Source: Weissella confusa (GTDB lineage Bacteria; Bacillota; Bacilli; Lactobacillales; Lactobacillaceae). From it: a DNA stretch of 64,000 bases. Position 1 is the stretch's first letter. Each line of letters begins with the position of its first letter. Under the pieces are notes generated by a model. It did not search any database. It was not told the origin of the DNA and was given only the letters and a program-made list of their open reading frames with translations. The position numbers and the translations under genes are program-made. Shown one piece after another: positions 50,005 to 63,055 of the stretch. Where the stretch lies: NCBI GenBank assembly GCA_041871065.1, contig CP168942.1, positions 346,001 to 410,000 of the forward strand. Direction: 5' to 3'.

Positions 50005-50856
50005 ATGACGATTAAGTTAATTGCAACCGATATGGACGGTACATTGCTACGTGATGATCGCACATTTGACTATGCACGAATGGAGGCATTGTTAGATCAA
50101 ATGGACGAACGTGGCATCCGCTTTGTCGCAGCAAGCGGTAACCAATATAAGCAACTGCGTTCTTATTTTGAACCGGTTAACCCTGACCGCATTACGTATG
50201 TATCAGATAATGGTGCGTTGATTACCCACAAGAATACAGTGTTGGCTGAATCAGCATTGTCACCTGACCAAATTGCACGTGTCTTGCAATGGAATGCTGA
50301 GACACATGCGCACATGGATAATTTGATTATTTTGTCAGGAACGAATGGGGCCTATGTTTCAAACCATGCGACGCCTGAAATGATTGCGGCTGTTAAGACG
50401 TTCTATCCAACGGTTCACCAAGTTGAAAAGTTTATGGATGTCGAAGATAGTATTTTCCGCTTTTCATTAGTTTGGGACCAAGACGTTGATGTGCACCATC
50501 ACGTGCAACAATTGCGCGATGTCTTCGGTGAAGAGTTGCACACCACGGGTTCAGGATTCGGATCGGTTGATATCTTAGCGCCAGGGGTTAACAAGCGTAC
50601 TGGCCTGGAACAACTAGCAGCGGAATGGAATATTAAGCCAGAAGAAATGGCGGCCTTCGGAGACAATGGTAATGATTTGGAAATGCTTCGCTACGTGAAG
50701 TACCCATTTGTTATGCCAAACGCCGAGGACTTTATGAAGGTTCGTATTAATAATTTGGCCGTAAACGACAATAATCACAACGGGGTTTTGGATACAATTG
50801 AAGCCTTGTTGGGTGGTGCGTTTGATGATGACGATGAGTCAGTTTTTACTAAGTAA
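50005..50856 (+). CDS. Cof-type HAD-superfamily hydrolase
   Basis: A 283-aa cytosolic phosphatase, third Cof-type member in the window. Motif I is ATDMDGTLL (Asp8, Asp10); the late motif is FGDNGNDLEML near 219; the tail again has MPNAED and NNHNGVL. The C2B cap lies between. The C-terminus adds a short acidic run. The start follows AGGGAAGC. The substrate is unknown. Confidence 0.92.
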   Translation: MTIKLIATDMDGTLLRDDRTFDYARMEALLDQMDERGIRFVAASGNQYKQLRSYFEPVNPDRITYVSDNGALITHKNTVLAESALSPDQIARVLQWNAETHAHMDNLIILSGTNGAYVSNHATPEMIAAVKTFYPTVHQVEKFMDVEDSIFRFSLVWDQDVDVHHHVQQLRDVFGEELHTTGSGFGSVDILAPGVNKRTGLEQLAAEWNIKPEEMAAFGDNGNDLEMLRYVKYPFVMPNAEDFMKVRINNLAVNDNNHNGVLDTIEALLGGAFDDDDESVFTK

Positions 50857-50977
50857 GCGTTATCGTTGGACTAAAAGCCTATACGCAGTCTGATAAACTG
50901 CTATAATGGGTAAGATTGACATGCGTAACTAACTTATTGGTTGCGCATTTTAGATTTATAGAGGCGGAGGAAACGTT

Positions 50978-51766
50978 GTGTTTTTCAAAAAGCGACGAGT
51001 CATCGATTCAGAAACAACGACACAATTAGATAAGACACGCATCCCTAACCATATTGCGATTATTATGGATGGAAACGGACGCTGGGCTAAGCGACAAAAC
51101 TTGCCTCGTGTAGCCGGTCACCAACGCGGTATGGAAGTGGTTAAGGATATTACCAAGGCAGCCAGTGATTTGGGTGTTAAGGTGCTGACATTGTACGCAT
51201 TTTCAACTGAAAATTGGAAGCGTCCTGAGACTGAAGTCGGGTTCTTGATGAAGTTGCCAGGGAAGTTTTTTGATACCTTCGTACCTGAGCTGATTGAAAA
51301 CAATGTCCGTGTCAATGTGATGGGGTATATTGATCAACTGCCTGCTGATACGCAACGTGCCGTTAATGATGCGATTGCGCAAACTGCTAATAATACGGGG
51401 ATGGTTTTGAACTTTGCCTTGAATTATGGTGGTCGCGCTGAAATCGTGACAGGTGTGCAAACGTTGGCCGAACAAGTTGCGGCTGGCGAGCTTAAGCCTG
51501 AAGAAATTAATGAAGCAACGATTAGTGGCGCTATGATGACGGCACCACTTGGCGAATATGCAGATCCAGATTTGCTAATTCGTACCAGTGGCGAAATGCG
51601 TTTGTCTAATTTCTTGTTGTGGCAATTGGCATACGCTGAATTCGTCTTTGTTGACGAGCACTGGCCTGAGATGACACAATCTGTTTTCGAAGGAGCCATC
51701 GCAACCTACCAATCACGCGATCGTCGTTTTGGTGGCATTGCAGAAAATAAAAGTGATAAAAAATAG
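50978..51766 (+). CDS. uppS: Undecaprenyl pyrophosphate synthase (isoprenyl transferase)
   Basis: Makes the C55 lipid carrier for wall and polymer synthesis. The 262-aa protein has HIAIIMDGNGRWAKRQNLPR (about 24-43, catalytic Asp in MDGNG) and LYAFSTENWKRP near 70, then DLLIRTSGEMRLSNFLLWQLAYAE (in two parts) near 198-220, all family hallmarks. It starts with GTG, 7 nt after GGAGG. It leads the conserved order uppS-cdsA-rseP-proS-polC; cdsA begins 15 nt after its stop. Confidence 0.97.
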   Translation: MFFKKRRVIDSETTTQLDKTRIPNHIAIIMDGNGRWAKRQNLPRVAGHQRGMEVVKDITKAASDLGVKVLTLYAFSTENWKRPETEVGFLMKLPGKFFDTFVPELIENNVRVNVMGYIDQLPADTQRAVNDAIAQTANNTGMVLNFALNYGGRAEIVTGVQTLAEQVAAGELKPEEINEATISGAMMTAPLGEYADPDLLIRTSGEMRLSNFLLWQLAYAEFVFVDEHWPEMTQSVFEGAIATYQSRDRRFGGIAENKSDKK

Positions 51767-51781
51767 AGGAAGTTTAGGACT

Positions 51782-52573
51782 ATGAAGACACGTGTCATTA
51801 CGGCCATTGTCGCATTGGCGATTTTCTTGCCAATTTTGTACGCTGGCGGTATTTGGATTCAAGTGGCAGCATCAGTGCTTGCAGTGATTGCAGCTGCGGA
51901 AGTCGTCTTGATGCGCAAGACGTTGTTGGTTGATTTTGGAGCAATTTTGACGATGATTGGTGCTTTGGTGATGACGTTACCAGTCAATTTGTGGGATGCC
52001 ATTCAAACGCCAGTTGTTTTGCACCGCTCATCATTGTTGTACATCTTTGTTATCTTGATGTTGTTGCACACGGTGATTGCTAAGAACAAGTTTAGCTTTG
52101 AGGATGCCGGTGTATTCACGTTGACGATGATGTACGTTGGTATGGGATTCGGCATGATGGTGGCCGCACGTAACACTGGCTTGGATACGTTGATGTTTGC
52201 CTTCTTGATTGTTTGGTTGACGGATTCAGGCGCTTACATGATTGGTCGCAAGCTTGGTAAGCACAAGCTAACGAAGATTTCACCGAACAAGACTTGGGAA
52301 GGTTCAATTGGTGGAACGGTGGTTGCGGTAATTGCAGCAGCCGTTTACACGTACTTCTTCCCACAAGCCTACAGCTGGCCAGTTATGATTGTCATCAGCA
52401 TCGTGCTTTCAGTAGCCGGTCAATTCGGTGATTTGATTGAATCTGGTTTGAAGCGTTTCTACAAGGTGAAGGACTCAGGAAATGTCTTGCCTGGTCACGG
52501 TGGTATTTTGGATCGTTTTGACTCAATGTTGATTGTTTTGCCATTGATGTACTTGATTGGTTTGTTCCACTAA
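51782..52573 (+). CDS. cdsA: Phosphatidate cytidylyltransferase
   Basis: An integral membrane enzyme making CDP-diacylglycerol from phosphatidate and CTP. The 263-aa protein has about seven to eight membrane segments and the CDS signature near the C-terminus: GQFGDLIESGLKRFYKVKD, then LPGHGGILDRFDS. Length is normal. It is in an operon with uppS; a weak terminator follows. Confidence 0.96.
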   Translation: MKTRVITAIVALAIFLPILYAGGIWIQVAASVLAVIAAAEVVLMRKTLLVDFGAILTMIGALVMTLPVNLWDAIQTPVVLHRSSLLYIFVILMLLHTVIAKNKFSFEDAGVFTLTMMYVGMGFGMMVAARNTGLDTLMFAFLIVWLTDSGAYMIGRKLGKHKLTKISPNKTWEGSIGGTVVAVIAAAVYTYFFPQAYSWPVMIVISIVLSVAGQFGDLIESGLKRFYKVKDSGNVLPGHGGILDRFDSMLIVLPLMYLIGLFH

Positions 52574-52587
52574 ACTAAAAGATTCGT

Positions 52588-52625
52588 AAGCCTGGGGGAA
52601 ATTAAAGTTTCCTTCAGGCTTTTGT
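52588..52625 (+). terminator. Hairpin terminator between cdsA and rseP
   Basis: A 7-bp outer stem (52588-52594 with 52615-52621) with partly paired interior, and a short T run directly followed by a TATACT -10-like site at 52628-52633. It is probably leaky, letting rseP be read from uppS as well. Confidence 0.65.
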
Positions 52626-52671
52626 TGTATACTAGGCCTAGCATAATGGGAACACGTGGAGAGTTTAACTG

Positions 52672-53931
52672 ATGACAACAATTATTACGTTTATTTTGGT
52701 GTTCGGCCTGTTAGTGGTCGTGCACGAATTTGGACATTTTTATTTTGCGAAGAAGTCCGGCGTTCGTGTCCGTGAGTTTGCAATTGGGATGGGGCCCAAG
52801 TTGCTACAGACGCGACGCAACGGTACGACCTATACGATTCGTATCCTGCCAGTTGGTGGTTATGTTCGTATGGCGGGACGCGCGGAGGCTGAAGAAGAAA
52901 GTATTCGCCCAGGTATGACGGTCGTCGTTGTTGAAACGGACGGTGTTGTAACACGCTTGAATTTGTCAGAACAAACTGAATTGGTCGGTGGTCGTGCCTT
53001 AACTGTCAACCGCATCGACTTGGTGGATGACATGTTTATTGAAGGTTACTGGGATGGGGATGAGTCAACGTTGGTTAAGTTGGCCGTTGATCACGATGCG
53101 TCAGTGATTGAAGCTGACGGTACCGAAGTCCTAGTTGCACCACGTGATACGCACATTGAATCAGCTAAGTTGTGGCAACGTGCTTTGATTAACTTCGCTG
53201 GTCCGATGAACAATTTCATTTTGACGTTGGTGTTGTTCCTTGGTTTGGCATTTGCAATGCCTGGCGTGACAACGACAACGTTGCAATCAATCGCGCAAGA
53301 TTCACCAGCAGCGAGTGCTGGCTTGAGAAAGGGCGACACAATCGAACAAATCGCCGGCGTTAAAATGACTTCTTGGCAAAAGATGCAAGATACGATTCAA
53401 GCATTGCCAGGTAAGAAGACGACAGTAGTGTACGAACGTGATGGTAAGCAATTGACCACGAAGGTGACGCCTAAGTCGGTTAAGAATGGTGGTATGACGA
53501 TTGGTCAAATCGGGGTGACACCAACCACAACCAAGGCGGTCGGACCACGTGTGGCGTATGCTTTCCGAGCTACAGGACAAGCGATGACGCAGATTTTCCG
53601 CGCGATTCAGAACTTGGTGCAAGGATTCTCACTGAATAAGTTAGGTGGACCGGTTGCCATTTACAAGAATACGGAACAAGTTAGTTCATATGGGTTCTTG
53701 GCAATTGTGTCATTTGCAGCGTGGTTGTCAGTTAACTTGGGCATGATGAACTTGCTACCAATCCCTGGTTTGGATGGCGGTAAGTTGTTGTTGAATGCAG
53801 CTGAAGCAGTCATCCGTCGTCCGGTACCTGAAAAGATTGAAACAACGGTCACGTTGGCTGGTGTTTTGTTCTTGGTACTGTTGATGGTGGCGGTTACTGG
53901 AAACGATATTTTGCGTTATTTTTTTAAGTAA
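52672..53931 (+). CDS. rseP: RIP metalloprotease RseP/RasP (site-2 protease)
   Basis: A 419-aa intramembrane zinc protease that cleaves anti-sigma factors and leftover signal peptides. The zinc site HEFGH (18-22) is in the first helix, a PDZ domain is at about 190-280 (SPAASAGLRKGDTIEQI), and the second site NLLPIPGLDGGKLL is near 359-372, followed by the last helix. The insertion between the first two helices (about 60-165) is longer than usual. GGAGAG lies 9 nt before the start. Confidence 0.95.
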   Translation: MTTIITFILVFGLLVVVHEFGHFYFAKKSGVRVREFAIGMGPKLLQTRRNGTTYTIRILPVGGYVRMAGRAEAEEESIRPGMTVVVVETDGVVTRLNLSEQTELVGGRALTVNRIDLVDDMFIEGYWDGDESTLVKLAVDHDASVIEADGTEVLVAPRDTHIESAKLWQRALINFAGPMNNFILTLVLFLGLAFAMPGVTTTTLQSIAQDSPAASAGLRKGDTIEQIAGVKMTSWQKMQDTIQALPGKKTTVVYERDGKQLTTKVTPKSVKNGGMTIGQIGVTPTTTKAVGPRVAYAFRATGQAMTQIFRAIQNLVQGFSLNKLGGPVAIYKNTEQVSSYGFLAIVSFAAWLSVNLGMMNLLPIPGLDGGKLLLNAAEAVIRRPVPEKIETTVTLAGVLFLVLLMVAVTGNDILRYFFK

Positions 53932-53938
53932 GTGAGGA

Positions 53939-53966
53939 AGGGATGCCGATTCGGCATCCCTTTTTG
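53939..53966 (+). terminator. Terminator of rseP
   Basis: A GC-rich stem (53939-53949 with 53951-53961, real loop GATTC or similar) and T5, followed at once by TATACT (53967-53972), which may serve proS. Confidence 0.82.
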
Positions 53967-54062
53967 TATACTTTGTGCGAATGAGTAGGGTAGTTCTTGG
54001 GTAACTGTGGTAAACTAGTAAAAGAATTTTTAGTGACGTTATGTCGTCAAGATTAGGGATGA

Positions 54063-55796
<1,734 letters not shown>

Positions 55797-55810
55797 TTAA
55801 AGATAGTTAG

Positions 55811-55843
55811 AAAGCTACCTGGTTAATGCCGGGTAGCTTTTTT
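55811..55843 (+). terminator. proS terminator
   Basis: A 12-bp stem (55811-55822 with 55829-55840) and T6. Confidence 0.88.
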
Positions 55844-55855
55844 GTTGGTTGTGAT

Positions 55856-55869
55856 TGATAACGCTTTCA
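55856..55869 (+). promoter_or_regulatory. Perfect CcpA cre site
   Basis: TGATAACGCTTTCA matches the cre consensus TGWNANCGNTNWCA at all 14 positions. It is 65 nt before a short ORF with a strong ribosome site. Confidence 0.65.
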
Positions 55870-55933
55870 TAAAATAGACACATTTTCGTGCAATACTAGT
55901 AAGTATCAAAGATAAGTGAAGGAGGACGACCGT

Positions 55934-55996
55934 ATGCGCAAGTTTTTGTGGGCTGTCATTGCTGTGCTAACTGTATTGGCATTTACCCATTTCTAA
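55934..55996 (+). CDS. 20-aa hydrophobic small protein
   Basis: ATG 55934 follows a strong AAGGAGG (55919-55925) by 8 nt and encodes MRKFLWAVIAVLTVLAFTHF, then stop. Two basic residues plus a single hydrophobic helix suggest a membrane peptide. It is too short for routine annotation. A perfect cre lies upstream, so expression may respond to carbon source. No terminator is seen directly after it. Whether it is made needs data; it could be a toxin-like or regulatory membrane peptide. Confidence 0.5.
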   Translation: MRKFLWAVIAVLTVLAFTHF

Positions 55997-56138
55997 ATGC
56001 TGGTTTATTATTAGTTTAAGTTTGCGTGCGTAATATTAAGGATGTCGATAAGGGATACAGTGATATTCATTCGACAACCCATAAATACTACTCATAACCT
56101 ACAGGTCTAACCAACCTGAAACCTACTCCTTAAAAATT
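55997..56138. other. Non-coding stretch between the small ORF and the RNA candidate
   Basis: About 140 bp with no ORF that has a credible ribosome site. It is AT-rich and has no strong hairpin. Confidence 0.4.
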
Positions 56139-56237
56139 TATGATATGCTGAGACATGTCATAAGAATAGATCGCCGAATTGCCCGTTCGGCTTGATCCGC
56201 TAAACGCTATCCATTAAGTTGGATGGCGTTTTTTGTT
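56139..56237 (+). ncRNA. Candidate small RNA upstream of polC
   Basis: CTGAAA (56116-56121), a 17-nt spacer and TATGAT (56139-56144) predict a start near 56151. The transcript would have a GCCGAA/TTCGGC hairpin (56173-56178 with 56186-56191), loop TTGCCCG, then an 11-bp terminator stem (56203-56213 with 56220-56230) and T6. There is no ORF inside. It could be an RNA of about 85 nt or the 3' end of the small-ORF transcript. Confidence 0.5.
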
Positions 56238-56321
56238 TGTATGTTAATTCGATACGTCGTTGTAACTAGAACAAGGTATAATTAAACGCATATTGAAAAA
56301 TGAGAGAAGGGAGCCCCTAAC

Positions 56322-59300
56322 ATGGCGTTGACCGCACAAGAACAATTCCAAACGCTATTGCAACAATTGCAATATGAGGAAGTCCCTGCTAGTTTGCAGC
56401 AAACGGCATTGACCAAGCTAGCCGTGCACAAACAGTCTAAGGTTTGGCAATTCCACTTGGAAATGCCTGCGCTACCACCAGTGCAAGATATGGCTGCTTT
56501 GGTAGCACGTATGCAAACGGCTTTTGCCAATATTGCGCAGACCACTTACCAATTGCATTTGGCAACCCAGCCAGATGCCCAACAAATCGTTGATTATTGG
56601 ACATGGGTGTTGCAACAACATCAAAATGAACCGGGTGCCTTCCGTCAGGCATTTGCCCATGTGTTGCCACAAATTGCTGACAACCAATTGCGTTTGACGT
56701 TTGATACAGCAGTTTGGGCGAACTACGCCCGTCAAACTGGATTGCCAATTATTGAAAACACCTACAAGAAGCTTGGGGTTGGTTATCAATTACCATTTAA
56801 CATCCAAGTTGATGAACAATTGGCTGCTGAATCACACGCGCAAGTCATGGCGCAACGTGCTGCGCAGGATCAACAATTAGCTGAAATGGCCAAGGTGCAA
56901 ATCGAACAAGCAGCCAAGCAACGTCAATCTGCGCCACGTAATGGTGGCGGCGGGAATGGTGCGCCAGGTACGCTTGGTCGCAAGATTGCTGCTGATTCTG
57001 AAATCACCAAGATGGCTGATATCGAGACTGAAGAACGTTCTGTTATCGTCGAAGGGTATGTCTTTGATGCCGAAGTCCGTGTTTTGAAGTCTGAACGTCA
57101 ATTGTTGACGATGAAGGTGACGGACTACACGAGTTCATTTATCTTGAAGAAGTTCTCACGTGATGAAAATGATGAAGCGTTCTTTGCTGATTTGAAGCCG
57201 GGTACGTGGATTCGTGCGCGCGGTCCAATTCAACAAGACGACTTTGTCCGTGATTTGACGATGACGGCCTACGACATTGAAGTGATTAAGCACGCGCCAC
57301 GCATCGATCCTTATGAAGGCGAGAAGAAGCGCATTGAATTGCACACGCACTCTGTTATGTCGACGATGGATGCGACTAACGGTATTGGTGACTACGTAAA
57401 GCAAGCAGCCAAGTGGGGCATGGATGCAATTGCCGTTACAGATACGGCCGGCGCCCAAGGTTTCCCTGAAGCAGCGTCATCAGCTGCTAAGAATGATATC
57501 AAGATGATTTACGGTGTTGAGGTTAACTTGGTTGAAGATGGTGAGCCGATTATCTTCCACCCAGATCACACCAAGCTTGATGAAGCTGAATTTGTGGTAT
57601 TCGACGTCGAGACGACTGGTCTTTCAGCTGCCTATGATCGGGTAATTGAATTGTCAGCCGTCCGTATGGTTAAGGGAAACGTGGTTGCTGAATTCTCAGA
57701 ATTTATCGACCCTGGCTTCCCACTAAGTCAAACCACGGTTGATTTGACATCAATCACGGATGACATGGTGCGTGGTTCTAAATCAGAAAAGCAGGTCTTT
57801 GAAGAATTCCGTGAGTTCTACGGGGATGCCATTCTGGTTGGACACAACGTGACATTTGACATGGGGTTCATGCAAGAAGGTTATGCCCGTCACGGGTTAG
57901 ACCCAATCTCGAACCCAGTCATCGATACGTTGATTTTGGCCCGCTTCCTATACCCAAACATGCGTTCATACCGTTTGAACACGTTGGCTAAGCACTTTGG
58001 TATTGTGTTGGAGCAACACCACCGTGCCATCTTTGACTCTGAGACAACGGGTCATTTGAACCGTGTGTTCTTGGAGCAAGCACGTGAAGAGTATGGCATC
58101 GAGTATGCTGACCAATTGAATGACCACATGATGGACAACGATGCATGGAAGCACGGACGGCCTAATCACGCGGTTGTGTTGGTGCAAAAGCAAGAAGGTG
58201 TTAAGAACCTTTATAAGATGATTTCTGAATCAAACACGAAGTACTTGCAGCGTGTACCACGTGTACCGCGTTCTTTGTTGAACAAGTACCGTGAAGGATT
58301 GCTACTTGGAACCGGGGATAGTACCGGTGAATTCTGGGAAGCGTTGATGCAAAAGGGATATGCTGCAGCTAAGGCTAAGGCAGAATACTACGATTACATC
58401 GAAATTCAACCATCAGCTAATTATGTGCCAGCTTTGGAAGGTGAATTGATTCAAGACGAAGCCCGTTTGCGTGATTTGATGATGCAAGCCGTGAAAATTG
58501 GTGATGAATTGGGTAAGCCAGTTGTTGTTACTGGGGATGTGCACTATCTCAACCCTGAGGATGCTATCTATCGTAAGATTTTGATTAGCTCACAAGGTGG
58601 TGCTAATCCGTTGAACCGTTATAGTTTGCCGGATATGCATTTCCGCACGACCCAAGAATTGTTGGATGACTTTGCTTGGATGGGTGAAGACCTAGCTAAG
58701 AAGTTGGTCATCGATAATACACACGTTGTCGCCGATATGATTGATGAGGTTGAGGCAATTAAGGGTGGAAACTATCCACCTAACATGCCGACAGCTGACG
58801 ATGAAATTCGTGAAAAGTCATATGCAACGGCTTATCGTATGTATGGTAATCCGCTACCCGAAATTATTGAGGCGCGTATTGAGCAGGAGCTACGTTCAAT
58901 CATTTCCAATGGATTCTCGGTTATTTACTTGGTTGCCCAACGTTTGGTGGCGAAGTCGAATAAGGATGGGTACTTGGTTGGATCACGTGGTTCTGTTGGA
59001 TCATCATTGATTGCCTTGCTAGCGGGGATTACGGAAGTTAACGCGTTGCCACCGCACTATCGTAGTGAGAGTGGTGACTATGTTGAATTCGTTGACCCAC
59101 GTGAATATGAATCTGGTTATGACTTGCCGGAGAAGCTCAGCCCAATTGATGGGACGAAGCTGATTGGGGATGGCCACAATATTCCGTTTGAGACTTTCTT
59201 GGGATTTAAGGGAAACAAGGTTCCCGATATCGATTTGAATTTCTCGGGTGACTATCAGCCATTTGCCCACAACTACATGAAGTCACTGTTTGGTGAGAAC

Positions 59301-60644
59301 AACGTGTTCCGTGCTGGAACAATTGCGACCGTTGCCGATAAGACAGCGTTCGGATACGTGAAGGCATATGAGCGTGACCACGATATTAGTTTCCGTGGTG
59401 CAGAGATTGAACGTTTGGCAATGGGTGCAACAGGTGTTAAGCGTACGACTGGACAGCACCCGGCCGGTATCTTGATCGTGCCGGACGATATGGAAATCTA
59501 TGACTTTACGCCAATTCAGTTCCCGGCTGATGATTTGTCGGCTACTTGGCGTACAACGCACTTTGATTTCCACTCAATCCACGATAATATCCTGAAGATG
59601 GATATCCTGGGACACGATGATCCCACGATGATTCGTGCCCTACAGGATATGTCGGGTATCGACCCACAAACCATTCCGATGAATGACCCGGGTGTGATGA
59701 GCTTGTTCTCATCACCAGAGTCATTGGGTGTTGAAGAAGAGCAAATCTTCTCTAAGACGGGAACGTTGGGTGTGCCGGAATTTGGTACGGCCTTCGTTCG
59801 CGGTATGTTGGAAGAGACGCACCCGAAGAATTACTCAGAACTGCTACAGATTTCTGGTCTGTCTCACGGTACTGACGTGTGGCGTGGTAACGCCGATGAG
59901 TTGATTCAACGTGGTGTGGCGACAATCGGTACTGTTATTGGAACGCGTGACAAGATCATGACCGACTTGATTAACTATGGGGTACAACCCGAATCATCAT
60001 TCCAAATCATGGAAAAGGTGCGTAAGGGTAAGGGTATCTCGGATGAGTACCAAGCCGAAATGCGTGCAGCGGGTGTGCCGGAATGGTATATCGAATCTGG
60101 TTTGAAGATTAAGTATATGTTCCCGCGTGCCCACGCGGCAGCCTATGTCTTGATGGCATTGCGCATTGCCTACTTTAAGGTATACTTCCCAACGTTGTAC
60201 TACGCAGCGTACTTCTCAGTGCGTGCAAGTAACTTTGATATTGTGGCAATGTCACGTGGTTTGAATACGACAAAGGCCCGTATCCAAGAGATTCGTAAGA
60301 TGGGAAATGAAGCGTCTGCCAAGGATAAGGATTTGATGACTGTACTAGAGTTGGCAAATGAAGCTCTGGAACGTGGCATCAAGTTCAGCATGGTCGATCT
60401 TTATAAGTCTGATTCTGAACAGTGGTTGTTGGATGGTGATACATTGATTGCACCGTTTAACGCTGTGCCTGGTTTGGGAGATAACGTTGCCAAGCGCATC
60501 ATTGCTGCGCGTGCGGAACGTGAATTCTTGTCAAAGGAAGACCTGGCTCAACGTGGTGGTGTTTCTAAGACATTGATGGATTATCTTGATGAAAACGGCG
60601 TGCTTGCGGGGATGCCGGACGAAAACCAACTAGCTTTGTTCTAA
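56322..60644 (+). CDS. polC: DNA polymerase III alpha subunit, Gram-positive PolC type
   Basis: The main replicative polymerase of Firmicutes. The 1440-aa protein has, in order, an N-terminal region, an OB domain (about 225-320), a PHP domain beginning [13 protein letters not shown] (about 337) that is split by the DEDD proofreading exonuclease ([11 protein letters not shown] near 424-434, [12 protein letters not shown] near 507), then the rest of PHP, the polymerase palm with PDIDLNFSG near 968, fingers, and a C-terminal helix-hairpin-helix region. The exonuclease residues look intact. GAAGGGAG lies about 10 nt before the start. It ends the uppS-polC block. Confidence 0.98.
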   Translation: MALTAQEQFQTLLQQLQYEEVPASLQQTALTKLAVHKQSKVWQFHLEMPALPPVQDMAALVARMQTAFANIAQTTYQLHLATQPDAQQIVDYWTWVLQQHQNEPGAFRQAFAHVLPQIADNQLRLTFDTAVWANYARQTGLPIIENTYKKLGVGYQLPFNIQVDEQLAAESHAQVMAQRAAQDQQLAEMAKVQIEQAAKQRQSAPRNGGGGNGAPGTLGRKIAADSEITKMADIETEERSVIVEGYVFDAEVRVLKSERQLLTMKVTDYTSSFILKKFSRDENDEAFFADLKPGTWIRARGPIQQDDFVRDLTMTAYDIEVIKHAPRIDPYEGEKKRIELHTHSVMSTMDATNGIGDYVKQAAKWGMDAIAVTDTAGAQGFPEAASSAAKNDIKMIYGVEVNLVEDGEPIIFHPDHTKLDEAEFVVFDVETTGLSAAYDRVIELSAVRMVKGNVVAEFSEFIDPGFPLSQTTVDLTSITDDMVRGSKSEKQVFEEFREFYGDAILVGHNVTFDMGFMQEGYARHGLDPISNPVIDTLILARFLYPNMRSYRLNTLAKHFGIVLEQHHRAIFDSETTGHLNRVFLEQAREEYGIEYADQLNDHMMDNDAWKHGRPNHAVVLVQKQEGVKNLYKMISESNTKYLQRVPRVPRSLLNKYREGLLLGTGDSTGEFWEALMQKGYAAAKAKAEYYDYIEIQPSANYVPALEGELIQDEARLRDLMMQAVKIGDELGKPVVVTGDVHYLNPEDAIYRKILISSQGGANPLNRYSLPDMHFRTTQELLDDFAWMGEDLAKKLVIDNTHVVADMIDEVEAIKGGNYPPNMPTADDEIREKSYATAYRMYGNPLPEIIEARIEQELRSIISNGFSVIYLVAQRLVAKSNKDGYLVGSRGSVGSSLIALLAGITEVNALPPHYRSESGDYVEFVDPREYESGYDLPEKLSPIDGTKLIGDGHNIPFETFLGFKGNKVPDIDLNFSGDYQPFAHNYMKSLFGENNVFRAGTIATVADKTAFGYVKAYERDHDISFRGAEIERLAMGATGVKRTTGQHPAGILIVPDDMEIYDFTPIQFPADDLSATWRTTHFDFHSIHDNILKMDILGHDDPTMIRALQDMSGIDPQTIPMNDPGVMSLFSSPESLGVEEEQIFSKTGTLGVPEFGTAFVRGMLEETHPKNYSELLQISGLSHGTDVWRGNADELIQRGVATIGTVIGTRDKIMTDLINYGVQPESSFQIMEKVRKGKGISDEYQAEMRAAGVPEWYIESGLKIKYMFPRAHAAAYVLMALRIAYFKVYFPTLYYAAYFSVRASNFDIVAMSRGLNTTKARIQEIRKMGNEASAKDKDLMTVLELANEALERGIKFSMVDLYKSDSEQWLLDGDTLIAPFNAVPGLGDNVAKRIIAARAEREFLSKEDLAQRGGVSKTLMDYLDENGVLAGMPDENQLALF

Positions 60645-60672
60645 TAGAAGTTACTATATATAGATATAAAAC

Positions 60673-60704
60673 AAAGGACTCTCAGCGATGGGAGTCCTTT
60701 TTGT
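60673..60704 (+). terminator. polC terminator
   Basis: A 10-bp stem with one G-U pair (60673-60682 with 60691-60700) and a T run. Confidence 0.85.
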
Positions 60705-60736
60705 ATTGTTCGGAAAATATTTGTAAATCTTAGCAG

Positions 60737-60765
60737 TTGACGAACATTCCATTTAGGGGTATATT
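60737..60765 (+). promoter_or_regulatory. rRNA operon promoter P1
   Basis: TTGACG (60737-60742), a 17-nt spacer and TATATT (60760-60765). Confidence 0.8.
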
Positions 60766-60831
60766 ATTCAAGTACCAAATAACAGGTACGACGCATGTGA
60801 ACAACATGTGAACAGAAAGTGAAATTAGTTG

Positions 60832-60860
60832 TTGACAATTGATTATGACTTCTGTATTAT
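60832..60860 (+). promoter_or_regulatory. rRNA operon promoter P2
   Basis: TTGACA (60832-60837), a 17-nt spacer and TATTAT (60855-60860), nearly consensus, about 177 nt before 16S. Tandem P1/P2 is usual for rrn operons. The leader of about 165 nt to 16S holds short inverted repeats (for example ATCAAGCTAAGCTTGAT near 60938) that probably serve processing or antitermination. Confidence 0.88.
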
Positions 60861-61036
60861 AGATTAAGTCGTCAGGGCGACGACGTAGGTCATTGAAAAC
60901 TGAATATCGTTTCGATGAAACAAATGTGTAGGGTCATCAAGCTAAGCTTGATGCAAAAACATTTGCGAAGTCAATTCGCTAGTAAATTCGTTTAACTTCT
61001 GTTAAACAACAAAAATTGAGTTATACTCAAACTTCA

Positions 61037-62618
<1,582 letters not shown>

Positions 62619-62702
62619 AAATCGGAAACCTACACATTCATTGAAACGATATTCAGTTTTGAGTGACTTACACTCAAACATATACATACCATATATGACC
62701 AT

Positions 62703-62776
<74 letters not shown>

Positions 62777-62781
62777 TATAT

Positions 62782-62854
62782 GGGGAATTAGCTCAGCTGG
62801 GAGAGCACCTGCTTTGCAAGCAGGGGGTCATCGGTTCGATCCCGATATTCTCCA
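62782..62854 (+). tRNA. tRNA-Ala (anticodon UGC)
   Basis: A 73-nt cloverleaf directly after tRNA-Ile: acceptor GGGGAAT/ATTCTCC, anticodon loop with TGC, T-arm GGTTCGATCCC. CCA is not encoded. An Ile-Ala pair in the spacer is common. Confidence 0.97.
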
Positions 62855-63055
62855 TTGCAATCTTCGGGTTGCGATATTAGTTCTTTGAAAACTGAATCAT
62901 AATTGTAAATTTTTAAATTCATTTAATATTGTTAATCAATATAAATTGAGCCGAAAAAATACACCGCGTAATTTTTTGAGTTTTTTAAATTAGTTTAAAA
63001 TCGCTTGTGGCCTTGAGCCACATACTCAAACTTATATCATCAACGTCAGTTGATA

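Noticed and set aside
56041..56109. A 22-codon ORF in the proS-polC gap
   Set aside because: The upstream AAGG is too close to the ATG, and the encoded peptide is featureless.
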